From Molanna angustata (taxonomy: Eukaryota; Arthropoda; Insecta; Trichoptera; Molannidae): DNA of 64,000 nt. Position numbers and translations under genes: made by a program. The DNA lies in contig OY754984.1 in NCBI GenBank assembly GCA_963576475.1, forward strand, positions 19,679,215-19,743,214, in the 5' to 3' direction. The notes under the pieces were generated by a model that saw only the letters and a program-made list of their open reading frames with translations, ran no database searches and was not told the DNA's origin. Every line of letters starts with the position of its first letter. Within the stretch, counting starts at the first letter, position 1. This document shows, in pieces, positions 35,401 through 46,900 of the stretch.

Positions 35401-35621
35401 TGATCGTCTCTTTCTACAATTACTTCATCAACAGACTCAATCATATTAATAGCATTCTCATTATCAGTACAGGGCGCCAGTTCCACGTTTGTTAACCTGG
35501 CGGAACGCAGGTTTAATTTCTTCGGGAGCCCGCGACAGGTCGAGGTCCGTAATTTGTGTTCCTGTCGGGGCGGTGAGCGTTTCCCGATGCCGATGCGATA
35601 AACTCGTTTCTTTCCACGCAA
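32446..35621 (-). pseudogene. Gypsy pol, 5' part: protease, RT, RNase H, integrase N-terminus
   Basis: A 1060-codon open frame without stops. Numbering from the TTG at 35621: two ~43-residue direct repeats at about 64-150 (both with QxSVGF and VVEADVHREDD); aspartic protease D269-S-A; RT with LDLTKGYW at 519 and YIDD at 584-587; RNase H with TDAS at 732, RTDNK at 798 and DALSR at 843; integrase zinc finger H986/H993/C1023/C1026; first integrase Asp D1055. It ends at the LINE junction. The true translation start is unclear, since it lies in frame with gag after tandem stops. Domain order PR-RT-RH-IN is that of Ty3/gypsy. It counts as a pseudogene only because the insertion cuts the integrase. 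Confidence 0.92.
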
Positions 35622-35637
35622 TCTTTATTAAAATGCA

Positions 35638-36587
35638 GGCTAAGTCAGTAAAAAAGTCGAGATCCGACAACGTATCGCCGCTCTTCTCGTCATGTTTACG
35701 CCCGTGACGACAATTCGTAGTCACTAAGCGCTGTCGAGTTCGTAAATGCACTTATGAGTATTTGTCGCCGTTAGGCTGGCTTGCGGTACATTTTTGAATT
35801 ATCATTTATGGCAATACACAATATTTTCCCCATGATTTGAATAAATGTCAAATTTGTTTACATAAATTTGTTAAATAAATATAATATGGTCATATTTTTA
35901 AGCACGAAAGCAAGTTATAATACGATTAAATTAACTTCTTTTGTGTTTATTGAATGTTTTGAGTGTAATTTTAAAAATTATTTTTAATTATATTTCGATC
36001 AATTTATCAAGTCTATGACAGCAGCGTGTTATTTTTTTACTAAAAACTACGCCGAATTTTCTTTTGTTAAGTGTTAAAATACATATGTGATAAAATAGCT
36101 TACAAGAATACTTTCTCAAAATCAAAAATTATTTCAAATCTATACCTACGGAAAACATTTACGGACGCATAGAATCATCATAGAAGTATAATGTTATAAT
36201 CTAAGTACGGACGCATATTTCCATTAAATATATAACCATATAAAACTTTTGTTATGCGGTAATTAGCAATAATGGAATTACGCGGAATATTTAAAGGGTT
36301 TGAAGAATCTCTTAAACGGCGTCGTTTAGCTCGTTTATTATTATTCTCAAAATAAATATGAAATTCGGCATTGTTCGCGTAAAAAATGACATTTAATTCA
36401 ACATGGCGGCGTTAGATCTTGTCTCTCGACTCGATGTCGACCCAATCTCGCCGTCAAATAAGTGGGCGAGAACGATTCCACGCATTATCTGCTTAGTGAC
36501 TACCAAAACTGTCAAAATATCGATTAGTCGATATTTTGACAGTTAATCTCGACATTTATCGGTCGAGATCTACTTACAGACTTAGCC
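35638..36587. mobile_element. 950-bp inverted-repeat element between gag and pol
   Basis: Termini GGCTAAGTCTGTAA and GGCTAAGTCAGTAA are inverse copies, flanked by TGCA on both sides (35634-35637, 36588-36591). No protein is encoded. 36507-36544 is a perfect 17-bp palindrome with a TTAG loop (CAAAATATCGA in the arm). The insertion adds 954 bases, a multiple of three. I cannot place it in a named superfamily; a 4-bp TGCA duplication with GGC ends is unusual among those I know. Confidence 0.75.
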
Positions 36588-37481
36588 TGCAGGGCAAAAT
36601 TGACATTTTGGTAACTGTTTTCTGTTATTTACTGGGTTATTATTATTAGGGCGCGAATTCGCATTACGGTTGTTTGGACGTATATTGAAATTATCCTGCC
36701 GGTACGTTGAGGTATTATAGTTATTACCGCTTTCGCACGAATTGTCACGTTGGGTATTCCTATTTTCATGATTACGTTCGGCAACTGGCTGAAACAACGT
36801 TTGTCGAGGGAAATCAATCATCATTACTTTTTCTTTAAGCGACGTGAACGTAAAATTTCCGAAAATCACTCCGACATCTAAAATGTTGCGATACGTGTCT
36901 CTCATCAGGTATATTAAGTCGGAGCATGAAGCATCCGACGGAGCCGTTCCAAAGAGCCGCATATGAACCGCTTCCTTCCGCTTAAGGAATGCGATTCCAC
37001 CCTCATCCGCACGCTGACGGTCACCATAATAATTAGCCATAAGCGAAGACCGGGCAACGTCTATTCCGTATCTACCAATTAAAAAACCTTTGAATTCATC
37101 CCATGTCCATTTACCCTGCGCATGAGGAGACCACCAACGCTTGGCTTCTCCTCGCAACCTCTGAGACGCACGGCCGACCATTGACGCAGGAGAACAAAAT
37201 ATGTGGTCGAAAAACGCTTCGCATGCCGTGATAAATAAAACAGGGTCTTCTTCTGGAAGACCGCTGAACGTATCTTCCAGTTCGCGACGTTGTAAATATG
37301 GGAATAAATGTTCAATTCCCGGGCTATCGTTTCTTGGGGGTTCTGGAATATCGCGGCTTGCATTATCATTTATTCTAGCCCTAGTAACCCGTCTACTATC
37401 TCCTCCGCCGCCATCGTTTTCGCGCTCTACTACTCCGAAAATAATATATTTAAATAAACGAAAAACAAGTTGAAATAACAT
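36582..37481 (-). CDS. Gypsy gag
   Basis: A 299-residue frame. After an acidic and Gly-rich N-terminus, residues ~60-230 resemble a Ty3-type capsid: LEDTFSGLPEEDPVLF, RLRGEAKRWW, WDEFKGFLIGRYG. The C-terminus is Asn/Arg-rich and reaches CQFC, the start of a possible zinc knuckle, before hitting a stop contributed by the inserted 950-bp element. Start chosen at the ATG at 37481, near the 5' LTR boundary. In the uninserted element gag would stop just after, at tandem TAA codons in the same frame as pol. Confidence 0.8.
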   Translation of the reverse strand: MLFQLVFRLFKYIIFGVVERENDGGGGDSRRVTRARINDNASRDIPEPPRNDSPGIEHLFPYLQRRELEDTFSGLPEEDPVLFITACEAFFDHIFCSPASMVGRASQRLRGEAKRWWSPHAQGKWTWDEFKGFLIGRYGIDVARSSLMANYYGDRQRADEGGIAFLKRKEAVHMRLFGTAPSDASCSDLIYLMRDTYRNILDVGVIFGNFTFTSLKEKVMMIDFPRQTLFQPVAERNHENRNTQRDNSCESGNNYNTSTYRQDNFNIRPNNRNANSRPNNNNPVNNRKQLPKCQFCPAG

Positions 37482-37597
37482 TTTTTTAGTTAATACGAGA
37501 AAAAAACTTCAAACGAAAATAAAACGCTCAAAACCTCAGGGTGGTTCGATAAAAACTACTGTTTTTAAAAATGGCTGCACGTTGGATAGCGCGAAAT

Positions 37598-40500
37598 TGT
37601 TATCGCATATAACAAAGAAGAGCGTTGATAAAAGTGTTTAAATGCCGGCTAGTCAATACAATAATTAAATATGGTGGAGACGAAAGAACGTGTTGAGCGT
37701 ATAAAATAAAACAATGCTTTAATTGACAGAAATACACGCGTAATAGTAATTATCGGTTAATAAAAATTGCTGTAAAATTAAAAAGGAAATTAATTAGAAA
37801 ACCAGTGATGACGGCCGCTGAAAAGAATTATTACATACAGGAAATACACGTGGAACAGAGAATAATAGTGCTGAAAAGAATAATCAAATACATGAAATGC
37901 ACGTGTAATATTGATGACAATCTTGCTAAAATAAATTACGAAACGAAACATTCAGAGCAAGGAAAACAAATAATAATAAATCAGAAAGAAACATGGCTAG
38001 ACGTTCTCAGAGAAAAAAATACTGACTCAGCTATGGAAGTATTTATTACAAAGTTAAATTTGTATATAGATAAATGCAGTATCAATAAAAAGATAACCAA
38101 CAAAACAATTAAATTAACACCATGGATAACTCAAGGAGTTATAAATTGCATCCACAAACGTAATCAATTACATAAAAAAAGTACTCAAGATAAAAATAAT
38201 ATTTGTTTACAAAACAGATATAAATTTTATAGAAATATCTGCAAAAATATAATTAAAATGTGTAAACAAAATTATTATAAAAATATAATTAATGATCCTT
38301 CTTGTACTGCAAAAAAATTGTACCAGACAATAAGAAAAATGTCGAATATTCAAAAAAAGAATATTTCTTATGTAGATAATTTAAAAAATACGGAAGGACA
38401 AGACTTCATGAACGAAAAACAAATGGCGAACTATGCAAACGAATGTTTTGTGTCCACTGGATCAAATTTAGCAACGGATATATTAAATGGATTAAAAACA
38501 ACAGAAACTATTTTATCAAATAATATAGAAACCACAAAAATAACAACAAAATTAAAATATATATCAACCACCACAGAAGAGGTAATAAACGAAATTAAAA
38601 ATTTAAAGCTATCTTACTCCGTAGGTACTGACAAGATTGGAACAATACTTCTAAAAAGAATAAAAGAATTTATTGCTCTGCCACTCACCTATATATTTAA
38701 TTTGAGCTTTCAAACTGGAATTTTCCCCGCACATCTGAAAACAGCTATTGTAATCCCTATTTTCAAAGGAGGCAATAAAGACCACATTAAAAACTACAGA
38801 CCTATATCACTCCTCAATACAATATCTAAAATTATCGAAAAAGTAGCAAAGAACCGCATAAGTAAATATTTAGAATCAAATAACCTGTTATCAAATAATC
38901 AATATGGTTTTCGAAAAGGATTCGGAACTGAATGCGCTATTTCTAAACTCACCCAACTGATAACTTCTTACGTAGATAGTGGAAAAAAATGCATAGGAGT
39001 ATTTTTAGACTTAGCAAAGGCCTTCGACACCATCTCCCATAAGATTCTTGTTAAAAGATTAAAAAATAAAGGTATTGAAGGAAATCTTCTTGTGTGGCTA
39101 GAAAATTTCCTAAAAGATCGTAAACAGCAAGTCAAGATAGGAAACGAAATTAGCGAATGTTATGATATCAAGTATGGAGTACCACAAGGTAGCACCCTAG
39201 GTCCTTTGCTATTTATAATTTACATTAACGAACTATGTGCTAAAAAAATAAATGGGAATATCATAACATTCGCCGATGATACTGTTTTAATTTTCAGTGG
39301 AAATAGTTGGATTGAAGTTCACAAAGAGGCGGAAAGTGGAATTAATCTGGTAAAAAGTTGGTTAGACAATAATCTTTTAACTCTCAACGCTGAAAAAACG
39401 AAATACTTAAGATTTAGTGCAACGAATGCAGGACAACCTAAGATAAATATGAATATAAAAATCAAAACAATAAATTCAGATACCACTGTAAGTACAGTTA
39501 ACCTAGAACCAGTTGAAAAAATTAAATATCTTGGAATAATTGTTGATAACTTTTTGAAATGGGATTCACATATAGAATGCTTATCAAATAGAATCAGGAA
39601 ATTAATATTTATATTTTTATCGGTTCGATCCATTCTTAACGTCACTCAGGTTAAACAATTATATTATGCACTTTGCAATTCAGTCTTAGGATATGGTATA
39701 ATTGGGTGGGGAGGAACTTACAAATCTATTCTGGATCCCTTAGAAAAAGCACAAAAATCAATTTTGAGAGTCATTTTAAATAAACCTTACAGATATCCAA
39801 GTGATGACCTATTTAAGGAATTTGGTGTTTTAGATGTGAGACAAGTATACATTCAAAAAATAATTCTTTATGTGCATATCTATTATAATACTATGTTTAC
39901 AACACAAAATAATGTATACGAAACAAGGTCTAGTAACAGAGGTCTACTATATATAAAAAAAACCTACAAGACTTTTGGACAAAACCATTATACTTTCCTG
40001 GGTCCAAGAATATATAACTCCCTACCTAGTGATTGTAAAAGTATGAGTATACCTCTCCTAAAAAAATATATAAAAAACTGGCTTATAAACATTGGAAGAA
40101 AACAATCAGAACTAAACTTAACGTATATATATGTTTAAATGTTTCATACACTTTACTTTGTATATCTTGATATATTTTTTTTTGTGTAAATAAGTGCTTT
40201 TCCAGTTGATGTGATTTGTAGTTTGTTCCATGAAAAAAAAAAAAAAAAAAAAAAAAAAAGAATCATTTAATATTTTTTTTTTTATTTTTACTATTATTAC
40301 TATTATTATGTTTCAAATCTATACTATCTGACTTAATCTACTAGATACTTATGGTCAATCTGTTTCTTAAGTAAAATATTTTTTTGTTTTTTATTAAAGG
40401 GTGCAGCATTTAGATATATTGTTTAATAATGTTTTCATCATTCAGAACATATATTTGTTTCGGAAGAAAACTATAAAATAAACAAAAAATAAATTGGCTG

Positions 40501-41520
40501 CCTTAAAACGGGAATTATTCCTAGTTAGGCAGACAAAGGTAAAAAGTGGAACACACCCTATATACCTACCACAAAAATGGTTTAATTCATGTATTATATA
40601 CTTATTCATATATATATATTGTATATATTATTATTTTTTCTTTGTATACATTCAATATTGTTCCAATGTAATTTGTTTTAAAAAGTAAATAAACAATTAT
40701 TATTATTATTATTATTATTATTAAAGATCTTACCAACCGCTGCTCTCGTTCCGGGTCTATAGATGAAACACTTACACTACATAATATCACTTTTTATTAA
40801 TTGAAAATAACTTAAAACTATCTTAAATTCACCCCTCGTTGGTTATATGGACCTGAAACACACTTATTCACTATTATACGATTATTTAAGTTATGTTTAT
40901 TCTTAAAAGTTATTTTTAATAGTAACTTAAACTATCTTAAATTCACCCCTCGTTGGTTATATGGACCTGAAACACACTTATGCACTACCATGCAAATATG
41001 AAATTTAATGCTGAGTATCAAGCAGACGCCTCGCAGAGATAAGATTTTCTCTTTCAACGTTCGCGGTCTACGTTTGTTTTAAAAAATATATATAAGTTAT
41101 CTTTCGTACGCGTGAGTTAAAATTCGTCTATCCCGACCAAGCGTCCACTCAAAAACTGATTCAAACCAGCTATCGCGTCCACCGCTGGAGACAGGGGGGG
41201 GGAGGAGCTACCCCACCGCGCGGCGGGGCGCGTTCTACCATCTACCAATAGGAAGCCTCCATTTCACCTACCAAGTTAGAAAGTATAAAGTTCCAGGAAT
41301 ATGCATTGAATATAAAATTATTAGAAATCACATATTTACAAAATATAAGCATTGTTTAACCACATTAAGGACCCAAAGACCCGTTAATATGATAAAACCA
41401 GTATAAGAGAAAGTTTTCCAAGAATCAAGGTATTTTGTTGAAACAAAATAATAGATGTTTGGCTTCTATGCTACCATAACCCATGGTAATATTTTGATCA
41501 TAATACCTATGTATATATCA
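37598..41520 (-). repeat. Gypsy 5' LTR split by a LINE
   Basis: 37598-37989 and 40728-41520 together reproduce the other LTR at 28349-29531. The break carries an AAGA duplication (37986-37989, 40724-40727). The right end CA at 41519-41520 abuts the target duplication ATCC. Confidence 0.9.
37990..40723 (+). mobile_element. 5'-truncated LINE inserted in the gypsy 5' LTR
   Basis: Plus-strand, 2.73 kb, ending in (ATT)n and preceded by an A-run of ~27 at 40233. Its frame has no stop to 40138 and shows NYRPISLLNT, YGFRKGFGTE, LDLAKAFDTI, GVPQGSTLGPLLF and FADDTVLIF (RT box), then the C-terminal domain with YNSLPSD. The endonuclease is missing. By chance the frame continues upstream into about 60 antisense LTR codons, giving a 777-residue frame from 37805. 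The LINE group resembles that in gypsy pol in tail and target-duplication length, but the proteins differ. Confidence 0.88.
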
Positions 41521-41524
41521 ATCC

Positions 41525-43920
41525 AGATAAACATAGATTCCAACCAAATGAATGTTTCTTTATGTTATTCATATACCTACATCAGAATTTTATCTCTTTT
41601 CTAGATTAATCTAATTAATCATAAACATTTCATTTTTTCTGTTTGAAAAGAAAAACAATTTTATGACGATCCTGTCAGTTGTTTGTAAAGTGATGAGACT
41701 ATGGCGTGCATAGAGAAATTCTTTATTGTTTACCATCCATCTCGAATTCCGATAATACGTTTATGTAGGTGTGGGTACACATCGCTACAATATACAACAT
41801 CAAGGCAGGCCATCATAATAATTATCACTTGCACTAAGTACTTCGTACAGTGCTCTACTTGGAACGTGTGAACTATGTATAAATTGCAACAGTGTATAAT
41901 AACATAATTAGTTGAATTATTTTCCCTCCATTTTTGAACCATAGAAAAAAGGATAATTTGATTTCAATTTAAATCAATAGTTTTTTGGAAAATTGAAGTT
42001 TGAAACAAAATTATGAATTAGTACTGAAAGTTTCTTTTGAATACTCATTTGTACCATAAAATCGATGATTTTTTACTTAGATATTTTTATATCCATCATT
42101 TTGATTTTTTTCGACACTATTGACTTGATGAATAACATAAAATAGAAGTGTTTTTTCACGTACCTAACTATGTCTAAAAAGTGAAACACTGCATTTTCAT
42201 AAAATCAACAAATCATTTACATATTTACATTTGTGAAAGTGTTGTGTGCATATTTAAAAAATGTGTTTTGGATTCTTCGTTGAACTACGAAAGGTGAGGT
42301 TATTTTTGTGATAGCATATTGTTTTGTATTATTGTTTAAATAACAAAGATAATGCAATATTGAAGTTAGTCTACTTAGGGGTTGCAATATAAAGTGCATT
42401 TAGGTTTACCTTAATGATGTGTTTATGTCATTTAAACAATGAATCAATGTGAATTATCTATAATAAATAAAATTGTTTAAATGTGTCATAAAGTTATAAT
42501 TCTGACAATATAAATATTATTTTATGTGTATATATTTTTATTAATTCATGATTGTTACGTTTCTTCAGTTTTATTGAAATTGGTATTTACAATTTGAAAA
42601 ACCCATCGTAAATGAATAAATATTATACTAATGCATTATGCGTGTCTTAATATAAAATAATGCTTTGCAATTCAAATTTTATTGTTAGTCGATGTGTGTC
42701 TCTGCTGAACACTTAAATTGATTTAGTTTTGATTATTTTGATTTAAATAGTGTCCAGGGCCGGATTTTTTTACCTACTTACATAATGGCGTCCCGGCTTT
42801 TTTTGCACTTGGCACAACTGCCCCACTTGATCCTGTGGTGGTGAGCTCGGACTGGCTCGGACTTGATCGTATCAATGAAATAGCCGCAAAGCGCAAATGA
42901 ATACGCTGCCTTATATCACAAAGGATATTAATTTTACAGTGCCTATATGTATTGTACCTACTTATAATTAAAAAAAACATTTAAGTACATGGTTGATACA
43001 CAATAGTGTAATATTAGTATAGTCAAAACACATACCTACAGTAGTGTTACTAGAAAAACACTTAACAATAATTGTATATACCTAATAGAACAAAAATATT
43101 TGCACATTTTTTTTTTGATGATGCTTGTTGAAGATCGATACCGATTAGGGATTGTAATCCAGCAGCGATTTCAATTTAGCAGGACTTTTTCCGATTTTCT
43201 TAAAAGTTGCTGGTTCCAGCATTTTTTTTATTCTATTTTATTAGTATTAATTGAGTATTGAATTACAAATTATGTTTTACCTAAACCTTTTTAAGGCTTT
43301 TTAGTAGGTAGGTACAATTAATCAATTAAAATATTAAGCAATTGCTGGAGGAAGAAAAAATTGTTACAAAGAAAAAAAAAGCAAAAAAAAATAACAAGTT
43401 CTGTAACTAAGGCATTTGTATCCGAACGATTTTAGTATTTTTGATAAAGACAAATATTCTCATAAATACATATAAAATAACTTATTTGTATTTATAAGTA
43501 TTTATTTATTTATTTAACCCATACTCAAGGATCGGCCTCGCATAAGTTTTATATATTTCTAGGAAAACTTGGACACTTAGTACAATAATATTTATTAATA
43601 TTAGTACAAAGCAAAACGTTTCTCCATGGCAATGACTTTTTGTTTTAAATATTGGTATATGTATCTCCAAACGCTTTACTTGGATATTCGTATTACAACT
43701 TTTATTACAAAAAAAAACTGAAGATTCTATGTAAGAGTTGTAATTTTACTTGGAATCTCAATGTTTTATTAAAACAACCTAGAACCTAGACTTTTACGCC
43801 ACCATTTGGAAAATTAAATAATTGCCGATCCGCAGTGCTGGATGTGGGATGCGGGTTGTGAATCAAATGAATATTGCTATCAATATTTAATACATGTACC
43901 TACTTAGATAATATTTTATT
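41525..43920. other. AT-rich intergenic, nothing recognised
   Basis: 2.4 kb of AT-rich sequence with simple TTTA and TAGGTA repeats. 42757-42900 is briefly GC-richer (CAGGGCCGGATTTTTTTACC) and looks like an old repeat fragment. No splice-flanked coding exon was found on either strand. Confidence 0.4.
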
Positions 43921-44624
43921 AAATTAAATTTAAAGATATAACTTTGTATTAACCACGTTTTTTGGTTGAAACGATGCGACCGGTTTCGGAACTAACCGTT
44001 CCCTCATCAGGCTAACTTTCAACTGAGTCCATATAACCAACGAGGGGTGAATTTAAGCTAGTTTTAAGTTATTTTTAATTACTAAAAAGTGATATGTAGT
44101 GTAAGTGTTTCCTCTACAGTCCCGTTACGAGAGCAGCAGTTTGGTAAGATCTTTCCAGTTATGTATATATTATTTTACCATGCCTGTATTTGTATGTATT
44201 TGTCTTTTCAGGCACATCGCAGCCGATTATGTTTTATTAGATTTAGATTTATATTTTCAGGGGCAGAGTTTAATGTTTATTTTTATTATGTTTTTCAGCC
44301 TCTTTAGTTATCAATTTCGCGTCCCAACATGGGACCAATATATTTCTTCCCAGCCTCCTTATATCAATCTCGCGTCCCAACGTGGGACGAGTATTTTTCT
44401 CCGCCTTCCCTAGATATCACTTTCGCGTCCCAACGTGGGACGAGTACTCTTCTCCACCCTCTTCTCCTAATATCAATTTCGAGTCCCAACGTGGGACGAG
44501 TATTTTTCTCCGCCGTCTCTAGATATCAATTGGCCTGATGAGGGAACGGTTAGTTCCGAAACCGGTCGCATCGTTTCAACCAAAAAACGTGGTTAATACA
44601 AAGTTATATCTTTAAATTTAATTT
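43921..44624. mobile_element. Element with perfect 92-bp inverted arms
   Basis: 43921-44012 and 44533-44624 are exact inverse copies over 92 bases (including GATGCGACCGGTTTCGG). Inside, 44027-44153 matches the inverse of part of the gypsy LTR (CCATATAACCAACGAGGGGT, then GTAGTGTAAGTGTTTC). A minisatellite follows. No protein is encoded. The perfect arms imply recent origin or ongoing homogenisation. Confidence 0.8.
44310..44523 (+). repeat. Four-unit minisatellite
   Basis: Four tandem units of 51-57 bp, each starting TATCA and containing TCCCAACGTGGGA, a short palindrome, followed by CGAGTATTTTTCTCC. Starts are near 44310, 44361, 44414 and 44471. The first unit is the most diverged. Confidence 0.8.
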
Positions 44625-44758
44625 GTTAAATATGAACCACAAAGTTAACATTCAAACATTTGAAAATATAATATTTTATTTGTTAACAAGTATTTTTCAT
44701 GTAGGACACAAGATTCAAACATTTTTTTCTTTAGACTTATGGGAATATCTTTGTTTTT

Positions 44759-44935
44759 AGATGGGTCGGTGGCAGAGCGGTTAGCGCGCTGGGCTAGTAA
44801 TCCAGTGGTCGCGAGTTCGAATCCTGCCTCGACCGATTTCGTTCACCTAAGCACAAGAATTTATTTGCTTATTTTAGGGAACGTAGGAAGATGTATATGT
44901 ACTTGTTTAACAAGGACATAGGTATTCATTTTTTA
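44759..44935 (+). repeat. SINE family 1, copy c
   Basis: This is the best-preserved copy: GGGTCGGTGGCAGAGCGGTT, CTAGTAATCCAGTGGTCGCG, AGTTCGAATCCTGCCTCGAC, then the body to TTTAACAAGGACATAGG. The tRNA-like part can fold with acceptor GGTCG/CGACC and a Thr(AGT)-type loop. Confidence 0.82.
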
Positions 44936-45099
44936 TAAAAAAAAAACATGCTCAAGTTTTCCAAAGGCTGCCCAACCTATGTAATCCGATACTTCTGGAT
45001 ATTTCTGCTGTCTGGTTATCCGTTACTAATATTATCTCATGTCTCAGTTATATGTATTCCTCAACATCTTCATTTTTCTTATTATCATGTATCCTGTCT

Positions 45100-45497
45100 G
45101 TGCTAACGTATGGTATGGAAACTATCACGCTAACTGCGCGGACCACACATAAGCAAAATGCACTCAAAGATCCATGGAAAGGCAAACGCTAGGAGTAAAT
45201 CTGAGACACAGAATTATAAATGAGGAAATCAGACGCCATACAAAATTTATAGATATCAGGGATCGAGTTTGCAAAACTTAAATGGCAATGGACGGGTCAT
45301 GTTGGACAGATGGACACCCAGTCTCCTGAAATGGAAATCATGGGATATGAAAAGGGGAATAAGCCGGCCTCAGAAAAGGTGGGCCGATGATATTGTCCCC
45401 GTCGCTGGGAAGAGATGGGTCCAAAAAGCCCTAAAAAAATACGAATGGAAGTATTTAGAAGAGGCCTACATCCAGCAGTTGAGAGATGGCTGAAGGA
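45100..45497 (+). pseudogene. LINE C-terminal fragment
   Basis: In broken plus-strand frames: LTYGMETITLT, then FAKLKWQWTGHVG, and RPQKRWADDI with WKYLEEAYIQQ. This is the C-terminal pattern found after the RT in RTE-like insect LINEs (KWKWAGHVAR...GRP..RWxDD...W..LEEAY). Stops and frameshifts are frequent. Confidence 0.65.
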
Positions 45498-46545
45498 AGA
45501 AAGTACCATGCGGAGAGTTCGTTTTATGAATCCATCATGATGTTTTTATGTGTTTCGTGTGATATTGTTCTCTTTCTTAATTTCCTCATTTCTTACCCTA
45601 TTCTGTTACATATTCTTCTCAGCAAGGCCGTATCCAGAAAATAATTTCGGGGGGGGGGGGGGGGTTTAGCTTAGTGGAACAGTAGAAACAAGTCGCCCCG
45701 CGAGCGTATCCCCGTGCGAGTACCAAGCGAGCATAAAAGCACAGTCATCTTAAGGAATAAAGCAATGATAGTGTTAGTATGTTTGTTTGTCTCACGCGTC
45801 CTGGAAAAATAAGAACATCTAAAAATCGAATGTATGTGCGAGCATGTACCTGACCTAAAAATGTGATAAAAATGCTGAATTATCAAATATATTTCAATAA
45901 TTGATTAATTAATTCTTACCTAGTTATAAAAATGATTAATATTTGGTAATGTCTGTAGTCTTCACTGGCCTATATGCTGCTCATTTTGTGTATATATTAT
46001 ATGAATTTGACTGTTTGTAGGTACTCTGTAAAACGAAATAAAATAAAATTATTATTTGATTGAAAAAAAAAAATTTTTTTTCATACAAAAATTTGAAATG
46101 GGTGCACCGTAACAACAGAGTGAAATGGGTACACCGTATGTAACTGCAGTCTCATTGTTACTTACTAAAGAAATATCTTCTTTTTTTCATTTCGGCTACG
46201 GCCTTGCTTCTCAGTAATTTAATTTCAACAGAATCTATTCTGCTTTCATCGTGAGTCTTCTACGTCTTTCACATGGTATAGCCATCCTTTTTCTTCGTCA
46301 TATATTGTATATTTTCTTCTGTGCAAAATTGTCTTTGGCTCACTATACACCAATCTATATTTTCCCCTTATCTACAAGTTTTATTCTGTTTTATTAGCAA
46401 AGTGAGAACGGCTCACTCTCATTCATACTGATTTCATACTGAGCAGAACTGATACATTGGAATAAAAATTTATGGGAGAACCGAAAAATCGGGCACATGT
46501 AAAAAATGTGGTTGCTTTTACAACGGAATGTAGGTACGGTCTGAT
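45498..46545. other. Mostly unrecognised DNA
   Basis: It includes a run of about 14 G (45650-45663) after GTATCCAGAAAATAATTTCG, a start often seen in dispersed repeats. On the minus strand a tiny RTE-type fragment (ESRIDSVEIKLL) lies at 46190-46260. No gene is seen. Confidence 0.4.
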
Positions 46546-46548
46546 GTG

Positions 46549-46633
46549 GATATCGAAAGAAGAGTTATGGCAGGAAACAGAGTGAATGAAGCACTTAGAC
46601 CAGTTATGAATGATCACAACATATCAAAGGAAG
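46549..46633 (+). pseudogene. Small RTE LINE fragment
   Basis: It reads DIERRVMAGNRVNEALRPVM, then NDHNISK, nearly the same as the minus-strand RTE fragment at 62105-62200 (IERRVMAGNRVNGALRPIM). Only about 28 codons survive. Confidence 0.75.
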
Positions 46634-46634
46634 T

Positions 46635-46900
46635 ACTCAGAATTCGGAGTAGAACCCTCCCCCCCTTATAACTTTTGATCCGCTCAATTTACAGAGCCCA
46701 AAATTTCATAATATATAGATAGTTATAGGCCTACAATTTTTTTATACTCAGAATTTCGAATTTGTGTTTCAGTCAGAGGTAATCAACTTTTGAATTTTTA
46801 CTTTATTTTTCCATATAAGCTAGAACCCTGAAAATTGATATAAGTATAGGAAAATATAAAATCTCAAATTCGTTTTTTCAAAAGAAATCCTGAGATACAG
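46635..46900 (+). repeat. Helentron-like element fragment without (TG)n (copy d)
   Basis: ACTCAGAATTCGGAGTAGAA is followed by CCCTCCCCCCC instead of a (TG)n tract, then CTTATAACTTTTGATCCGCT and the common downstream body. It matches 48115-48140 plus 49801-50030 and lacks both element ends. Confidence 0.7.

Larger units (their letters stand above)
28349..41520 (-). mobile_element. Ty3/gypsy LTR retrotransposon with three nested insertions
   Basis: The whole element runs minus-strand between 4-bp target duplications ATCC (28345-28348, 41521-41524), with LTRs starting TG and ending CA. Order in element sense: 5' LTR (37598-41520, split by a LINE), gag, a 950-bp inverted-repeat element, pol (protease, RT, RNase H, integrase, split by a LINE), polypurine tract, 3' LTR (28349-29531). 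Without insertions it would be about 7.4 kb. There is no env frame. The two LTRs (1183 and 1185 bp) differ at only about six positions, so insertion is recent. I could not identify a convincing primer-binding site beside the 5' LTR. Confidence 0.92.

Noticed and set aside
35464..35751. 95-residue minus-strand frame spanning the gag-pol gap
   Set aside because: It joins the inverted-repeat element to an alternative frame of pol; no gypsy domain is in this frame.
44759..44835. Possible genuine tRNA-Thr gene
   Set aside because: Four dispersed copies share the same non-tRNA body downstream and have degenerate stems, so these are SINE heads.
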